Positions 1 through 12,244 of a stretch of 64,000 nucleotides of DNA are shown here, piece by piece; within the stretch, counting starts at the first letter, position 1; every line of letters starts with the position of its first letter. Made by a program: the position numbers and the translations under genes. The notes below the pieces were generated by a model. The model was not told the origin of the DNA. It did not search any database and was given only the letters and a program-made list of their open reading frames with translations. Source of the DNA: Aurelia coerulea (lineage: Eukaryota > Cnidaria > Scyphozoa > Semaeostomeae > Ulmaridae); contig CM076955.1 in assembly GCA_039566865.1 (NCBI GenBank), positions 1,242,501 to 1,306,500 on the forward strand. The letters are read 5' to 3'.

Positions 1-593
1 TTGGGGTTTGTCTTTGCTAATTAATTTTGAGCTATGTCGTCTTAACAGACTCCTATTTTGACTTAGTGTGCTTTCTCGCCAGTCGACCCTACTTCTCGTG
101 TACCATTGCACTATACTTCTCGTATACCATTGCACGCGATTCCAGTAGTTGCTATGGCAAAGCGCATGGTTTGTAAATATTCTAAAAGTCATCCACTCAG
201 GAGCGAGGAGACGGTGTTATTCGGATAGTATCTGCATTTGTTCATTGTAAATATGGAAGTGTTGTAAGAAGTCGGGAATGCATGCATGCTCTGCTTCTTG
301 TGAATAAGAAGAAATAGCTAGTCTTGAAGTACTTTTAGTAGACTAACTGCCCCCTGCTTCCTTCCTATGCTTTTGCAATTTGATTACTTTCGCTCCCCTT
401 GGTATCGTCCCTCTGGTGTTGAATAGTAATTAGATAAGTACAGTAGAAAGTAAGATTTATTGTAAATATTTGATATGGATGGGGAAAAAACTTGATTACT
501 GTTAATCTAGTCTGTGTTACAGACCCCCAGGGTACTGTCAACTTGGCTTACAAACACAGGATCTGACAGGGAGTGCCATTAATTCATGCTAGT

Positions 594-759
594 CAGGGCC
601 TCCGACGAGATCAGAAAAGTGAGGGGGCCAAACGTTTACACATATATATCATTTTATGTCTTTTATCGCCTGCCCTTATAAACAATTTCTGAAAGGCATA
701 ATTTGCAAAAAAGTGGGGGGGCCATGGCCCCCCCGGACCCCCCGTCGTCGGAGGCCCTG
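594..759. mobile_element. MITE, 166 bp
   Basis: Terminal inverted repeats CAGGGCCTCCGACGA / TCGTCGGAGGCCCTG, flanked by CTAGT on both sides (5 bp). Interior has G- and C-runs and no ORF. The rest of 1-590 shows no gene; 370-480 is one copy of a dispersed repeat also seen near 9510-9610 and 17750-17820. Confidence 0.7.
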
Positions 760-1750
760 CTAGTATATGGATATGCCAGCCTTGATCACTTTCCTAGCCA
801 GCACTTTCCTAGTGTATATCGTCGTATCTACTTAAGTAGTCGCACTTTCTAAGCCAGGTTTAATTATTCTTGTTTGGCAATGATCTAGATCATGGCCCTT
901 ACAGTTTATACTGTAGTAATATAGTTGAAATTAGCGAATATATGGGGTAAAAACTCTAGCTTATCTACGTCAATTCCCCTGGAAGAATCGAGAAAGAAGT
1001 GCTTCTCATATAACCAAGTAGGTTGTATTTGTCTATTTTTCTTCTCTTTTCAAAGGACAGATAGATAGTCACTCTTTATGAAGACAAATGAAAGGCCTAC
1101 CCTAGTCGATTTCCATCAAAAGAATCCCTGAATTGCAAAAGTTGGAGTAGCATGCATTTTCTCGATATGTGTTTTTTAAGAACATTAAATTGGTAGTTGC
1201 ATGGAGTTTATTTCCTTGTGGAGCATGGTGTTGTTTTGATGTGAACAAGGAAAGCTATTTAATATACACAATTTCTGAATTCGGATTGATATAGTATTGT
1301 AACTAACTTTCAGTAGACGTGTCATATGTCCAACGAGTGATTGCTTTGCTTTTAGTAATTAGAAATGAAAAAACATCGCACAGAAATTTATCTCGTTTTT
1401 GCATGCTTTCTACGTGGTTTTTAACCGTTCTGCTTTCTGCAGATAACTTAATGACACTTATTGACTCTTTTTCTTATGATTAAGTAATATTTCCACAGTA
1501 TTGAATGCACTTGAGCAACGGGCATGTATGGCAGCCCTATTTTGTAAAGTTGGCCTAATTTCTTGCCGGATGAATATAACTTGGTTCAGAGGATGGGTTA
1601 CCTCTGAGGCCTGACCTCGCAATTCACCTCGCGCCGTCCTTCGGAAGGGACGTTAAACTATGGGTCCCATGCCTGGATGCGGCATGCATAGTGGGCCTAA
1701 ATTAGCTTTAAATAGCTAGAAACCTTATCAGCCCACTTTAAAATAAATTA

Positions 1751-2580
1751 CTACAACAGCACGTTGCTACAGCTCCGGATGCGGCCACATTTATCCTTAC
1801 ATGTTAAACACATTGATGGTAAGGCAAACAAGGACAGATTTGTTAAGACAATAGCACGAGTTGGTTTTGATTGACACCGCAATTCAAAGCGATTAGCGAT
1901 CGCAGACAAAGAAAATTCCCGCAACCAAAAATTCACAACAAACAAAGCCGCAAACGTTTCTCTGAAATTCAGGTAGCTAGCGCGCTCGTTGTGCCTTCCA
2001 GAAATTGTTTTTAAAAGAAAATATGAGCATATATCGAAAGCAGAAGGATATGTGTACACATCTACCTCGGGCATTTCATTTCTTTGGTTCAGAAGCTAAG
2101 CAGTAAGTGTTTTAATTACACCTAAAGAGGTGAGAGGATTGCCTCCCAATCTACTTCTGAACCAAACAAATAAAATGCCCGTGGTAGATGTTCTGATAAA
2201 TCCTTCTTCTTTCGATACAGGTTCATATTTACTCTTAAAAACAAGTTTTGGAATGCACAACGAGCGCGCAAGCTACCTGGGTTTCAAAAGAAACTTTTGC
2301 GGCTTTTGTTTGTTTTGAATTTATAGTTGAGAGAATTTCCTTTGTCTGCAGTCGCTAATCGCTTTGAATTGCAGTGTCAATCAAAAGCAACTGATGCTAT
2401 TGTCTTACAAAATCGGTCCTTGTTGCTTACATATGTAATCTTTGTTTGTTCACTTATTCTATATCGATTATTTAATCCTGTATCATTTTGCAACAATGCA
2501 TTCACCCAGATTGATTCCACCAAAGCGTTTTATTGTGAATTCATCAAAGGAATCTCCTGCAATTTTTTTACAGAATAATG
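1751..2580. repeat. Inverted pair of diverged repeat units around 2100
   Basis: The minus-strand sequence of about 1790-2074 and the plus strand of about 2160-2420 translate to similar peptides (both contain HNERASYL and ANRFEL), so this is an imperfect inverted repeat, probably a degenerate transposon. A third, partial copy lies at about 35690-35830 and continues after 36257. The peptides look like by-products of the repeat rather than proteins. Nothing else is seen from 760 to 1750. Confidence 0.6.
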
Positions 2581-2663
2581 CATCCATTAAGAGAAATGAG
2601 TGACACAGAAATGAGACTTAAAACGTAAACGAGGTTAGATTAATTATATTCGCTAAAAGTTAC

Positions 2664-3746
2664 TATACACTTACCTCACATAAGTATTGCACCACCTAAC
2701 ACAAAATGGCACCCAAAAGTGTCTTTCAGGCCAATCAACAAAATTTGCATAACAAAAGCATCAGCATTTAAAGGTTTCTCTACCGGGTGTTTTGGCCGGA
2801 ATATAATTATTAATTCGTTTGCTTTTCATTCATAAGTAAAATGAAACGTTAGTTTGTTGATTTCTTTGATAAATTAGCAAAAATCTCCGGACAACGCTGC
2901 ACAAGATTTTGGGAGCGTAGCTGGAGGAGTAGGCCAAAACAAAATGAGAAACGGATAGATATCTGGGGGCAAAGATAACAACATTTTAGTGTTTTCAAAT
3001 TGGGATTTAACAACATTTATCACCATGATAAAAGTTTTCCACTCAAATGTGACAAAAGAAGAAAATTCAAATAAATAACAAAGCCATCATTCAATGCAAC
3101 TGAACTTAAATTTGTCTAAGAAGGAGTCAGGTTTAAGAAAACACGCTCCAGTCACTTGCTAAATTTCAAATTACCTTCAAACTAAATTAAACCGTAGCGA
3201 TGTCGTTAAGCACATCAAAATCCACATATTTAAGTGTCAACCACCTGCCTAAAGTCTTCCAGGAAGCAAAATTCATTTTAATGCGATAAAAATGATATCA
3301 AGGATATTCTTACCTTGGAATGGTTTCTTTCCGTCTTCCCTTTGTGTTTATCCTTCTTGCCTTCCTCACGGAAAACTTTTGTCATAGCGATAAAGTTTGT
3401 AGAATCCTAATTTGAAAACGCTAAAATGTTGTTATCTTTGCCCCCAGATATCTATCCGTTTCTCATTTTGTTTTGGCCTGCTCCTCCAGCTAAGCTCCCA
3501 AAATCTTGTGCAGCGTTGTCCGGAGATTTTTGCTAATTTATCAAAGAAATCAACAAACTGACGTTTCATTTTACTTAAGAATGAAAAGCAAACGAATTAA
3601 CAATTATTTTCCGGCCAAAACACCCCGCAGAGAAACCTTTAAATGCTGATGCTTTTGTTATGCAAATTTTGTTGATTGGGCTGAAAGACACTTTTGGGCG
3701 CCATTTTGGGTAAGGTGGTGCAATACTTATGTGAGGTAAGTGTATA
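2664..3746. mobile_element. Long-arm foldback element, 1.08 kb
   Basis: Two inverted arms of about 340 bp (2664-3008 and 3404-3746) surround a loop of about 395 bp. The outer ends begin TATACACTTACCTCACATAAG; target duplication is probably TA. No transposase ORF, so non-autonomous. Confidence 0.8.
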
Positions 3747-3994
3747 TCAAAACGTCTTTATATGCGTTAATGATGAATGAAAAAATATTAGTTATGAGCA
3801 ATCCTATTACAGTCGGATCGAAAATTCTTGTCACAGTAAGCACTTTGTGCCAAAATCGAGCGAGGATATATTTACCAAAATCGGCTAAGGTTTGTTTTGC
3901 CGATTGCAAGTCATGTGACCATATTCTTGGGAATTTTTAGAATTATTGTACTTTTTGCATTCATTGCACTTGTTTTAATGGCACGAAATATGTT

Positions 3995-4406
3995 AAAGGA
4001 CAAGTCCAGGGTGTTGATAAAATGAAAGATTACAATGTTGTGAATGGTGTGTAGTACTTTTTATCAACCTTCTCTCTTTTTTCTCTGCGAAATTGCGCAT
4101 TTCAATTTGTGAAATGAGCGAAATGACGTCATTATTTATGACGTCATTACGCTCACTTCGACTTGAACGAGGCTGTTTTCCCGCAAAACTCTCAAGTACC
4201 TTCCGACGTCACAATCGACCCTCCAAACCGAGGCTAGCCTTATCGCGTACTGTTACAAAATGGCACCTAACTTACGAAAAATGGTGTATGAATTTACAAC
4301 AGAAAGAGATCTCAAAACTTGGAAAGAAAAGAACTCATAATTGGTGTTGAGCAGTTAGTAAGGTTGCCTTTTGACATTAATTGTAGAAACCCCGGACTTG
4401 TCCTTT
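3995..4406. mobile_element. MITE with AAAGGACAAGTCC ends
   Basis: Terminal inverted repeats AAAGGACAAGTCC / GGACTTGTCCTTT, about 412 bp apart. The same end sequence appears at 58147-58160, so this is a dispersed family. A short ORF inside is not convincing. Confidence 0.65.
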
Positions 4407-4769
4407 CAAGAAATCAAAACATGCTCTATCAAGAGAATGATAACTGGACTTGAATTGCATGAAAACAAACCTACTCCGATCGGGTCTTTTTACAAGTAAA
4501 TAGTCTGACGACTCAGATCACGTTAAACCGTATGGTATAACCATAGCATACTTAATGTACTTCTACCGTGGCGTGGCCTTTTTTATTTCTCCATTATTTT
4601 CAAAATTGCAGCATTTGTCTTTATGAACAGCTGTAAGAAGGAGCTACTGATTGGTGGATGGCTGTTCTTAAAACAATAGAGAAAATTACATCTAATTCGT
4701 AATTGTTCGATCAGTTATGACATACGTCCCGAAAGCCTTTGGGATAAATAACATTATAAGATCCAGTAC

Positions 4770-5000
4770 TCCGATTACAGAATGAGGAATTGCAGGGATC
4801 TACAAATCCCAAGAAATAATCTTGAATAGGTCAAGAAAGGCTTTCATCATTCGGCTTTGAAAGTTTGGAACAATATTCCAATTAATATCACAGGCTCCAC
4901 AACTTATTTGATTCAACAAGCAATGAAAAGGTTATTACGAGCTGAAATCAACTTAAAACATGACTTCCTGGAAGAGCAGCTGCTACGCACACAGCCTACC
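4770..5000 (+). pseudogene. LINE reverse transcriptase C-terminal fragment
   Basis: In broken frames this encodes RNCRDLQIPR, then KKGFHHSALKVWNNIPINI, the conserved tail of non-LTR retrotransposon ORF2 proteins (F..SA.K.WN.IP). An in-frame stop between the two blocks and lack of the catalytic domain show it is a decayed 3' fragment. Confidence 0.7.
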
Positions 5001-5310
5001 GTACATAATTTTAGCTTTAACTGCATACGATATATTAATGTAATTATGATATTTATGTTATACTTTGGTAATTTCATACATTCCTATTAAAACCATTATT
5101 TTAAACACACCTTCACGTTTCACGTTTTCTCTCATCTCGGATATCTATTTATTTAGATACTTGTTTTCTTTTTAGTATTGAGTTTGCTATCTGAAGGAAT
5201 TTTGTGTGTGAAGAATTTTAACTGAAAAATGAAATGAAATCCTATGGGCCTGCTATGAAAAGAATTCAAGCAAACGTTTTAGTTCCGTGCAAGCCATTCA
5301 AACCAAATAA

Positions 5311-5901
5311 AAATTTGTAAGAACATGGAGGCAAAGAAACAAGTCTTTAAATCCAGCACACTCAAGGCCTTTCCAAATTATGTTCTCTTCAGAGTGTGAC
5401 TAACATTTGAAAGTGAAATCTACCGTAACGATTTATGTAGAAGCTGTAAAACTATGTTCACGTTTCCTGTTCGGTGATTGATAAAGAAGCTATTGAGTAG
5501 GCTATGTCCGACTTTGATTTTAGGATCCGTCAATGCGAAAAAGCGTAGGCTTTAATGAAAATGGCGGACAACAAAGGAAACCAAGAGACGGCACGTGCAA
5601 GGAATGCTGGATAAAACAGACCCTTTAAAGAACGGTTCCATGAAGTTTTTGTTCATTTCTCCGCATTCGTAAATGTGTTTACGATGTCGTTTACTTATGC
5701 GGCAAGAAGAACCAAAAACTTAATGGAATCAACGAACAGGAAACATTAAAAATCGTCTTACAGCTGACAGCTTGTACATAAATCGTTACGATAGATTTCA
5801 CTGTCAAATGTTAGTCACACTCTGAAGAGAAAGCAAGTTCGAAAGGCCTTAGTGTGCTGATTTAAAGACTTGTTTCTTTGCCTCTATCTTCTTACAAATT
5901 T
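5311..5901. mobile_element. Foldback element with about 175-bp inverted arms
   Basis: Arms 5311-5483 and about 5729-5901 are complementary, outer ends AAATTTGTAAGAA / TTCTTACAAATTT. The central 245 bp has no ORF. It lies about 100 bp beyond the stop codon of the sphingosine kinase. Confidence 0.75.
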
Positions 5902-5999
5902 CTAGTATTCATCTATCAAATAAAACCAAACAAAAGGTGTAACAGGCATTCACTCCACATTTCTTTCAAAATTCTGAGCTTATGCTATAAATTAGATTC

Positions 6000-8900
6000 C
6001 TAACTAGCTAAAAGAACTCTTCCGAGTCCTTTATGAATTTGCCCTTGTATGCGTTCATAGTTCACAAGTTCCCCATCGACAGCAATGTACCCAGTTCTTT
6101 CGAATTTAGGCTCAAGTCGAAACGCTCGAATCTGTCGAATCTCCAGATCCCTATTCTTCACATGTTCCCCAGATTCCATTTTGGTTAAAATATCAACCAA
6201 CGACTTTTTGGAGATTCCCCTTTTGATAAACAGCAACCACATGACACCATCGCCAAGCCCGAGGCCTGGGCACGAGAGAAGATCTGAGCCTAAATGTGAT
6301 ATCATCATTACCAAAACGGTTACAAATTCACCATCGACTGAGACCCAGTCCCCTGATAAGGCCTCCTCCATTGATGGGAGCAGCGAGTCTTCAGGTCCTA
6401 GAACAGGCCGTGAATTGCTGGGCTCCTCTTCACTTTGGCTAGGCCTATTTACCATCGTACTGTATTTCCCAATATCATTTGTACTGAAACCTCGTTTTTG
6501 TTTCGCTGGGTTCCTTTGTGATTCCTCCTCAATTGGTGATGCATTTTCAAAATCATTTTCAACTTGCGCGTATTTGGTTGTTGAAGAATTCAAGCTTCCA
6601 CGCTTGCTGAAAACTTCTTGGCTTTTAGGCCTAACGTCTCTGGTGTCGAAGCTGTGATCTCGAGCCTCAGTTTGAGTCCCATAATTTTCTTCCGCTCCGT
6701 CGTACCTCACATCTTCCTCCAGCTTGCTATAAGCACCCGAATCTCCAGAAATACTTGCTCCACTTGCCGGTGTCGCTGCTAGGAATGGCGTCTCCACAAT
6801 ATCGGTGCTCTTTTCCGATGCAGTATCCTTCATGTCACAAGCTTCGGTTTTCAGTTCGGTTCTTTCTTCGTCCGGGATGGGTAAAAACGATAATCTGCCA
6901 CCGTAGAGCCTTAGCGCGATAACACGCGTCATTGCCCCAACTGTAAACCGAGCGTTTCCTAGCATCCGGAATCGTTCTGACTCAATATCAATATCAGCTA
7001 TGATGCCCCAAGTTAATGATAGAAAGGAGAAAAGTCTTCGGTTATCGTTCTGCATTGAACACAAATCAATAGGATGAGGTTTTCCCCGAACAACTTGGAA
7101 TGCTGCTGATACGATATCAAACATATCTCTGAAATAAAATATTTCTGGTATTACGCTTAATGTTTTTGTCGTATCTTTACCGTAAAAGCTCTAGTTATGC
7201 CCCTACTTAATAAGCCCCTTCTCTATAAGTCCCTTCTAAGCCAAAGTTAAAAATTATTTTTTATATATTTAAAGGAGGGTGATTCTTCAGCCTAGTGGTT
7301 GATTTTCAAGAGGCTCACCGGTAAGTCCTCTTTCACACGTTCGCTCCCCTCCCCCTCTCTCTCCCCCTCCCACTTGTATCACATGCCAGAGGTTACCAAA
7401 GATTTTCCATTTATTTAGCAAGACAAAGTTTGCATGTTAATTTTGAAATATTTAGGAATGAAAACCGTGTCAAATGTGTGCATTTGACTGGTAAAATTGT
7501 CTTTGATTTCGCAAAATATGAGGTAAAAGACCTAAAAACCTATCCTAAATATATAAAATTCTTGTTATTTGATTTTGAAAAAAAACCTCTGGAGTCTCCA
7601 AAACTAAATAAGCCCCCAGGGGGCTTAATAGAGCTTTTGCGGTATTTGTGATCGACAAATTTAGGACCTAAAGTATCTTAAGAAATTTACTGTTTTAAAC
7701 GTTTCTTCCGTAAAACGTTTAAGAAGTATTGCATGGCTTTTAGTGATGCAAAGTCAAACATTTTAAATTTATCGATTAAAATTAGATTACTTACTTTTGC
7801 ATGTCATGTAAGCTAGAAACTATGTTTCATTTGAATTGGGTGTAAACGAACCTTTGCAGATTAGGATTAGACTCATGCCTTTTCGTCCCTTGTTTCCCTG
7901 CGTTCTTTGATTTCATTTGGTCGATAGGGACTCATCATTCTTAAAAAGTGGGTTCCCTTTTTCAAAATGGCCTAAACTAGCAGAAGTTCTCGTACACTCA
8001 ACGAAATCGCTTCAAAGTTTGATTTAAAGCGCTTAAACATTGAAAAGCAAACCTTTAGTGCAAAGAATGATGTTTTCCTGAGGTACTAATCGCAACATAT
8101 ATACGAGAACTCTAGGCCGTATCAACCGTTTTTTGTATGCAACAACAAGAACTTTCTAAATAGCGCCTTCTTATTGGCTGAAAAAGAAAAGAAAAAAAAG
8201 GAAGAACTGCTTACTTGGCTGCATGAAGGACTGATGCACACAAGGCATTACCAGATCCAGTGGGTATCATTCCAATTGGCATTTTAATTGCTGTTTCCCA
8301 ATCAGTTCTTTGCATTAGTCCTTGCACTACCTTGAAGTAGGAAAAAGATCCACATAAACTTCAAATATCTCATTTTACAGGTTTAAAGGGAGTACAAAGA
8401 CCAACATGCTTTGCATGAAGTCAGCGACTTTTTCTGCACAGCTTCCAGAATTCACAAAAACAAACAACGGCAAAGGCTGCTGGTCTTTGTACTCCCTTTA
8501 AACATTAAGAAGGTGTTAAGAAGGCATTGTGGCGCAGTGGTGTAATCCTCTGACTTTGCAGCCAGAACAGTCAGACGGAGTGGGTTCGATACCCGGTAGG
8601 ACCCCACCACTTAAGCGTCATGACAAGGGGTTGCGAACTCGATTAGGTCTGCTCTATTTCTGCGATCCCAGCGCTTGGCGCTGAAAAACGCAACTTCACT
8701 TTCACCTTCACCTTCACCTTCACCAAACATGTCTCATTGCATTTATACAATAAATTCCTTTTCAGAGTTTGCGGCAATTAGAGGCTGAAGTTTTTTGGTA
8801 CAACATGAGCAATCCTAGAATGCAGGGCTCAGAAAAGTATTTTCCTTCCTGGTAGCAAGCTATAAGCACTTTCCTTTCTTCTCATGCACTTTCTTCTTCT

Positions 8901-11900
8901 TTAACTGTATACTGCTCAATTCTATCCCTTTTCCTTTTTCTCCTTTTGCCCTTCCTTCCCTTCCCTTCCTTCATTTCTTTCCCTTCTTTTCCCTTTCCTT
9001 TCCTTTCCTTTCCTTCCGTTTTTTTTTCTTTTTTCTCTTCTTCCTTCCTGTGAAATTTAAGCATTTCAGCAACCTTCACGTAGCACCACTACCATGCTAT
9101 TTCGTTTTTTAGTCCTGCCTAGAAATAAGCCCTCTCATAGGTTATGTTATGATAAAGTAACAGATTATGTTTCAATAAAATCAGCATACATTAAAACAGG
9201 CGATATCTTAAAAGCTGTACTGTAGGTCTCATTGGTAGGAAATAATTTAAGATATCTGATTATTCATAAATTTCTAGGGCACATACCTCAAAAGCAAGTC
9301 CATCTCCTGAACATATTGCAATTCCATCCCATTCTTCTAAATTCAGATCATATGCTATTTCAGTTGCTTGATGTGCAGATTCTATAACAGAAATAAACGA
9401 TACCCTTATCAGAAAGTTGGTGACAGGAAGTTGACAGGAAGTATCCATTAGTTTTAAAATCGTTCACAGTGTAGTTGTATTTAGTTTAACGTTGCGTGTC
9501 TTTTCATATTGGCCATGGGGTAGTCATAGTCTTTCGCTCCCCATGGTATCGTCCCCGTAGTGGTGTATAGTAATTAGAGAAGTATAGTAGAATGTAAGAT
9601 TTATCGTAATATCTTTATATAACAACAAAAAAAGGAATCTTGTCCATGCTTGTGTGCGCAAAGCCTGTACTGTAGAAATAAAAGCCTGATAACACACTTT
9701 TCAGAATCAAGCATATCTATTATATAAATGAAAGAACAATTTTAGCTCATACTTGTGACCAGTTCTTGATAACTAATCCCTGCATCTTTGAAAACTGGCT
9801 CCACAAATTTCCTGAATTTTGACAAACTGGCTCCATTACCACTTCTTGGATTGATCAAAACCAAAATTCTTTTCTTCTTTGGAAATCTCTCAATATCTGA
9901 AAATATAAAATTTTGTTAAAATCTTTCAAGATTTTTAAAACATTGTTTTGAGGCTACAGTACATGCTAAATATTTCAATGAAGAAAAAGTTGTTGCCAAT
10001 CATCACAAAATTATGCAAACATCTACACTTTAGAACTGCACAATGTACTTTTTTAGATCTGTATATATGTAAATATGGTAGGAAGCAAGTTTTCATGGGG
10101 TGCAATTTACCAATGGCTGACATTTTGACAATTACCAATGTTGGCAAGAGCAAATATCTTTTGTTTGAAAACAATAGAAATAAACAATGCTTTTTAACTG
10201 AAACAATAGCTCTGCCCCCCCCCCATTATTTGGCAATGTGTCCAACACTAGAATCATCTTGAAAAACATTATTCTAATGGTAAACCAGCACAGCATATAC
10301 AGTACACTCAATATTGAATGAAAGAAATGCAGGCTAAGCTGGGGAATGAAACACTGTAAAACACAGATTTTGGTTGCTTTTTGTCATTTTTACCACTCTT
10401 CACAAAAATATGAATGGGCAGAAGGCAACTGAGAATTTAATAAATAAATTTCTTGTCCTAATGCTTGAGCATATCTCAAATGAGCAATGAATTCACATCT
10501 TTACTTTCCTTGATAAGTGTCATTCGTTTGAGGACATAATTTCTAAAACATTTCTGGAACACAGAAAACCTCTTGCATTTGCTTCAAAACATATCAAGTT
10601 TACTGCATAATCTGGTAAAACTCTTTTTTTATTTTGAGCCAACATAAATGCAGCCAGGGATATCAAACGCGATTGTATATATCTCTAGGCTGGTAAGAAC
10701 AACAACAAAATGACAAAATCTATGTGTGTTATCGTTTGCAATTTTCCCCCACCCGGAGGTTCATTTGTTCTGCCTTGTGCACACATTTTGACCTTGTGCA
10801 TCTATACTTGGAGAGGTGAAGTTGCAGTTTTTAGCGCCAAGCGCTGGAATCACAGAAGTAGCTAAGAGCTAAATCGAGTCTGCGACCCCTTGTCATGAAG
10901 CTCAAGTGGTGGGGCTCTACCGGGTATCGAACCCTGTCCGCCTGACTATTCTGGCTGCAAAGTCAGAGGATTACACAACTGCACCACAACACCTTCATTG
11001 CTTGGTTTGTAAATGGATAACTTCCTCCTGCATGCTTTGCAGCAAATTATACTAAATGAGTGAGAGAAAGTTGCAAAGTGCTCCCCTGAGAATAATATTC
11101 AGTAATTTTGCTGACAGAATTAGTTGTTTTTGTTGGCTGCAATCATGTGTTGTTCTAGCCTCTTTATTTTTCTTTCACAAACTCACATTGTATGCACAAA
11201 ACAATGTATCCATGAATGTGGACATGATGAGAAGTAGACATTGCATTGCAATCTGAATGAAGGCATTAAAATCTAAATGTATCATAACTATCACATGACA
11301 GATTTTGATTTGCCTGTCAGTCACAGGATGCACTAAACAACCCCCTGCAATGCATCATATCATACACACTCCCTCTCCCTGCTGCACCTGCCACATTCAT
11401 CGACGACGCTTGAAACCCTAATTTAACTTCAAAACAACATTTCATTGAAAATAGTTTGTGAACAATAAGAAACGAGAGGGCGTATTTCAAACACCTTGAA
11501 GATCTTCCTGTGAAATTTCAGGATCTTTCAGCAGCCATTCAATTGTCCTCGCCCAAGTTTCTGCAACCAGCATATTACTTTCTCCATCATCGGATTCATT
11601 GACACGAAATGTTATCACTCTTTTTCTTCTTTTGCATTTCTTTTTATTAATATTGGTCAAAGGGTAGGAGATTATTTGAAAATATGCTGATTTGTCGTTG
11701 GATATTCTGCTATTGAATAATCTCGCTGCGACAACATCGTTCAGTAAAATCGATGTAAAACCTTTAGCAAGCTTTGTGTATGTTGTTGTATCCAATGTTT
11801 CTTCAAATATAATATTTCTTCTACCAAGTCGTACGCTGTATGGTTTATCACAAGCTGGATATTGCTGGAAATTTCCATTTAAAAATATTTGATCATCCAT
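6000..11900 (-). CDS. Sphk: Sphingosine kinase, 5 exons, 629 aa
   Basis: Lipid kinase that phosphorylates sphingosine to sphingosine-1-phosphate with ATP. Exons (minus strand): 11900-11495, 9896-9753, 9381-9287, 8330-8215, 7128-6000; all introns GT/AG, phases agree, 1890 nt including stop. Diacylglycerol-kinase-type catalytic domain from about residue 144: ILVLINPRSGNG (146-157) is the nucleotide-binding loop, SGDGLAFEV (208-216) the catalytic-loop motif, GLMQRTDWETA (219-229) and PTGSGNA (238-244) follow. The C-terminal lobe has FLSLTWGIIADIDIESER (near 288-305), CPGLGLGDGVMWLLF (near 538-552) and AVDGELVNYERIQGQIHKG near the end, all typical of SPHK1/2. Between about 338 and 520 lies a Ser/acidic low-complexity insert, as in SPHK2-type enzymes. 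Residues 1-135 are divergent. The start at 11900 is chosen because upstream residues are low-complexity; the frame stays open to 12065, so a longer N-terminus is possible. Family call is firm; SPHK1 versus SPHK2 cannot be decided. Confidence 0.93.
8523..8724 (+). mobile_element. tRNA-derived SINE
   Basis: The head is tRNA-like: an A box region GTGGCGCAGTGG and a B box GGTTCGATACC about 50 bp later, with an anticodon-arm-like stretch between. A tRNA-unrelated body follows and the tail is a (CACCTT)n run at 8696-8724. It lies in intron 3 of the sphingosine kinase gene, just upstream of exon 4. It is not a working tRNA gene because the 3' acceptor stem does not pair. Confidence 0.8.
8930..9035. 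repeat. Pyrimidine-rich simple repeat (TTTCC)n
   Basis: Runs of TTCCC and TTTCC with few purines; its reverse frame gives a Lys/Glu-rich spurious ORF. It lies in intron 3 of the sphingosine kinase gene. Confidence 0.85.
10812..10995 (-). mobile_element. tRNA-derived SINE, second copy
   Basis: Reverse-strand copy of the SINE at 8523: B box complement GGTATCGAACC near 10925 and A box complement near 10975-10990, with the same tRNA-unrelated body and GAGGTGAAG remnant of the tail. It sits in intron 1 of the sphingosine kinase gene, opposite in orientation to the first copy. Confidence 0.8.
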
Positions 11901-12244
11901 TTTTCGTCTTCTCGGCTGGCAAGCATGAGACCAAATCCCTTGCCTCATCCCTTGAAACCTTAATGTTGTTGTGGTTGTTGTGGTTGCTATTATTGCGTAT
12001 ATGACCCTTGTTTCCCTGTACTCTTTTGATTTGATGGAAACAGAGTTTTGGCACCAAAGTGCCAAAAATCTATTTCCATCAAATCAAAGAGCACAAGAAA
12101 ATTCAAGCAAGAAGCCTGAAAAGAGTCACTGATTTCAATAGAAATGCTCAATGATTATATTACTTGGGGGACTGGGGACAAGTTATATCCCTGGGTCGTA
12201 AATAAGATTTTTGGCGCCAAACCAAAGAGAGGCAGATAAAGAAA
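11901..12244. promoter_or_regulatory. Divergent (bidirectional) promoter region between Sphk and Pld6
   Basis: The start codons of the sphingosine kinase (minus) and PLD6 (plus) are 344 bp apart, so this interval must hold both 5' UTRs and a shared or overlapping promoter. It contains an imperfect hairpin at about 12021-12091: arms around TTTGATTTGATGGAAA and TTTCCATCAAATCAAA, with GGCACCAAAGTGCC at the centre. No TATA box is obvious. The promoter role is inferred from gene layout. Confidence 0.5.

Noticed and set aside
6085..6657. 190-aa plus-strand ORF
   Set aside because: It is the antisense of the last sphingosine kinase exon, which has clear family motifs.
8530..8610. tRNA gene
   Set aside because: A and B boxes are present but the acceptor stem does not pair, and the sequence continues into a SINE body with a second copy at 10812.
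8882..9079. Lys/Glu-rich 65-aa ORF
   Set aside because: Produced by the (TTTCC)n simple repeat read in reverse.
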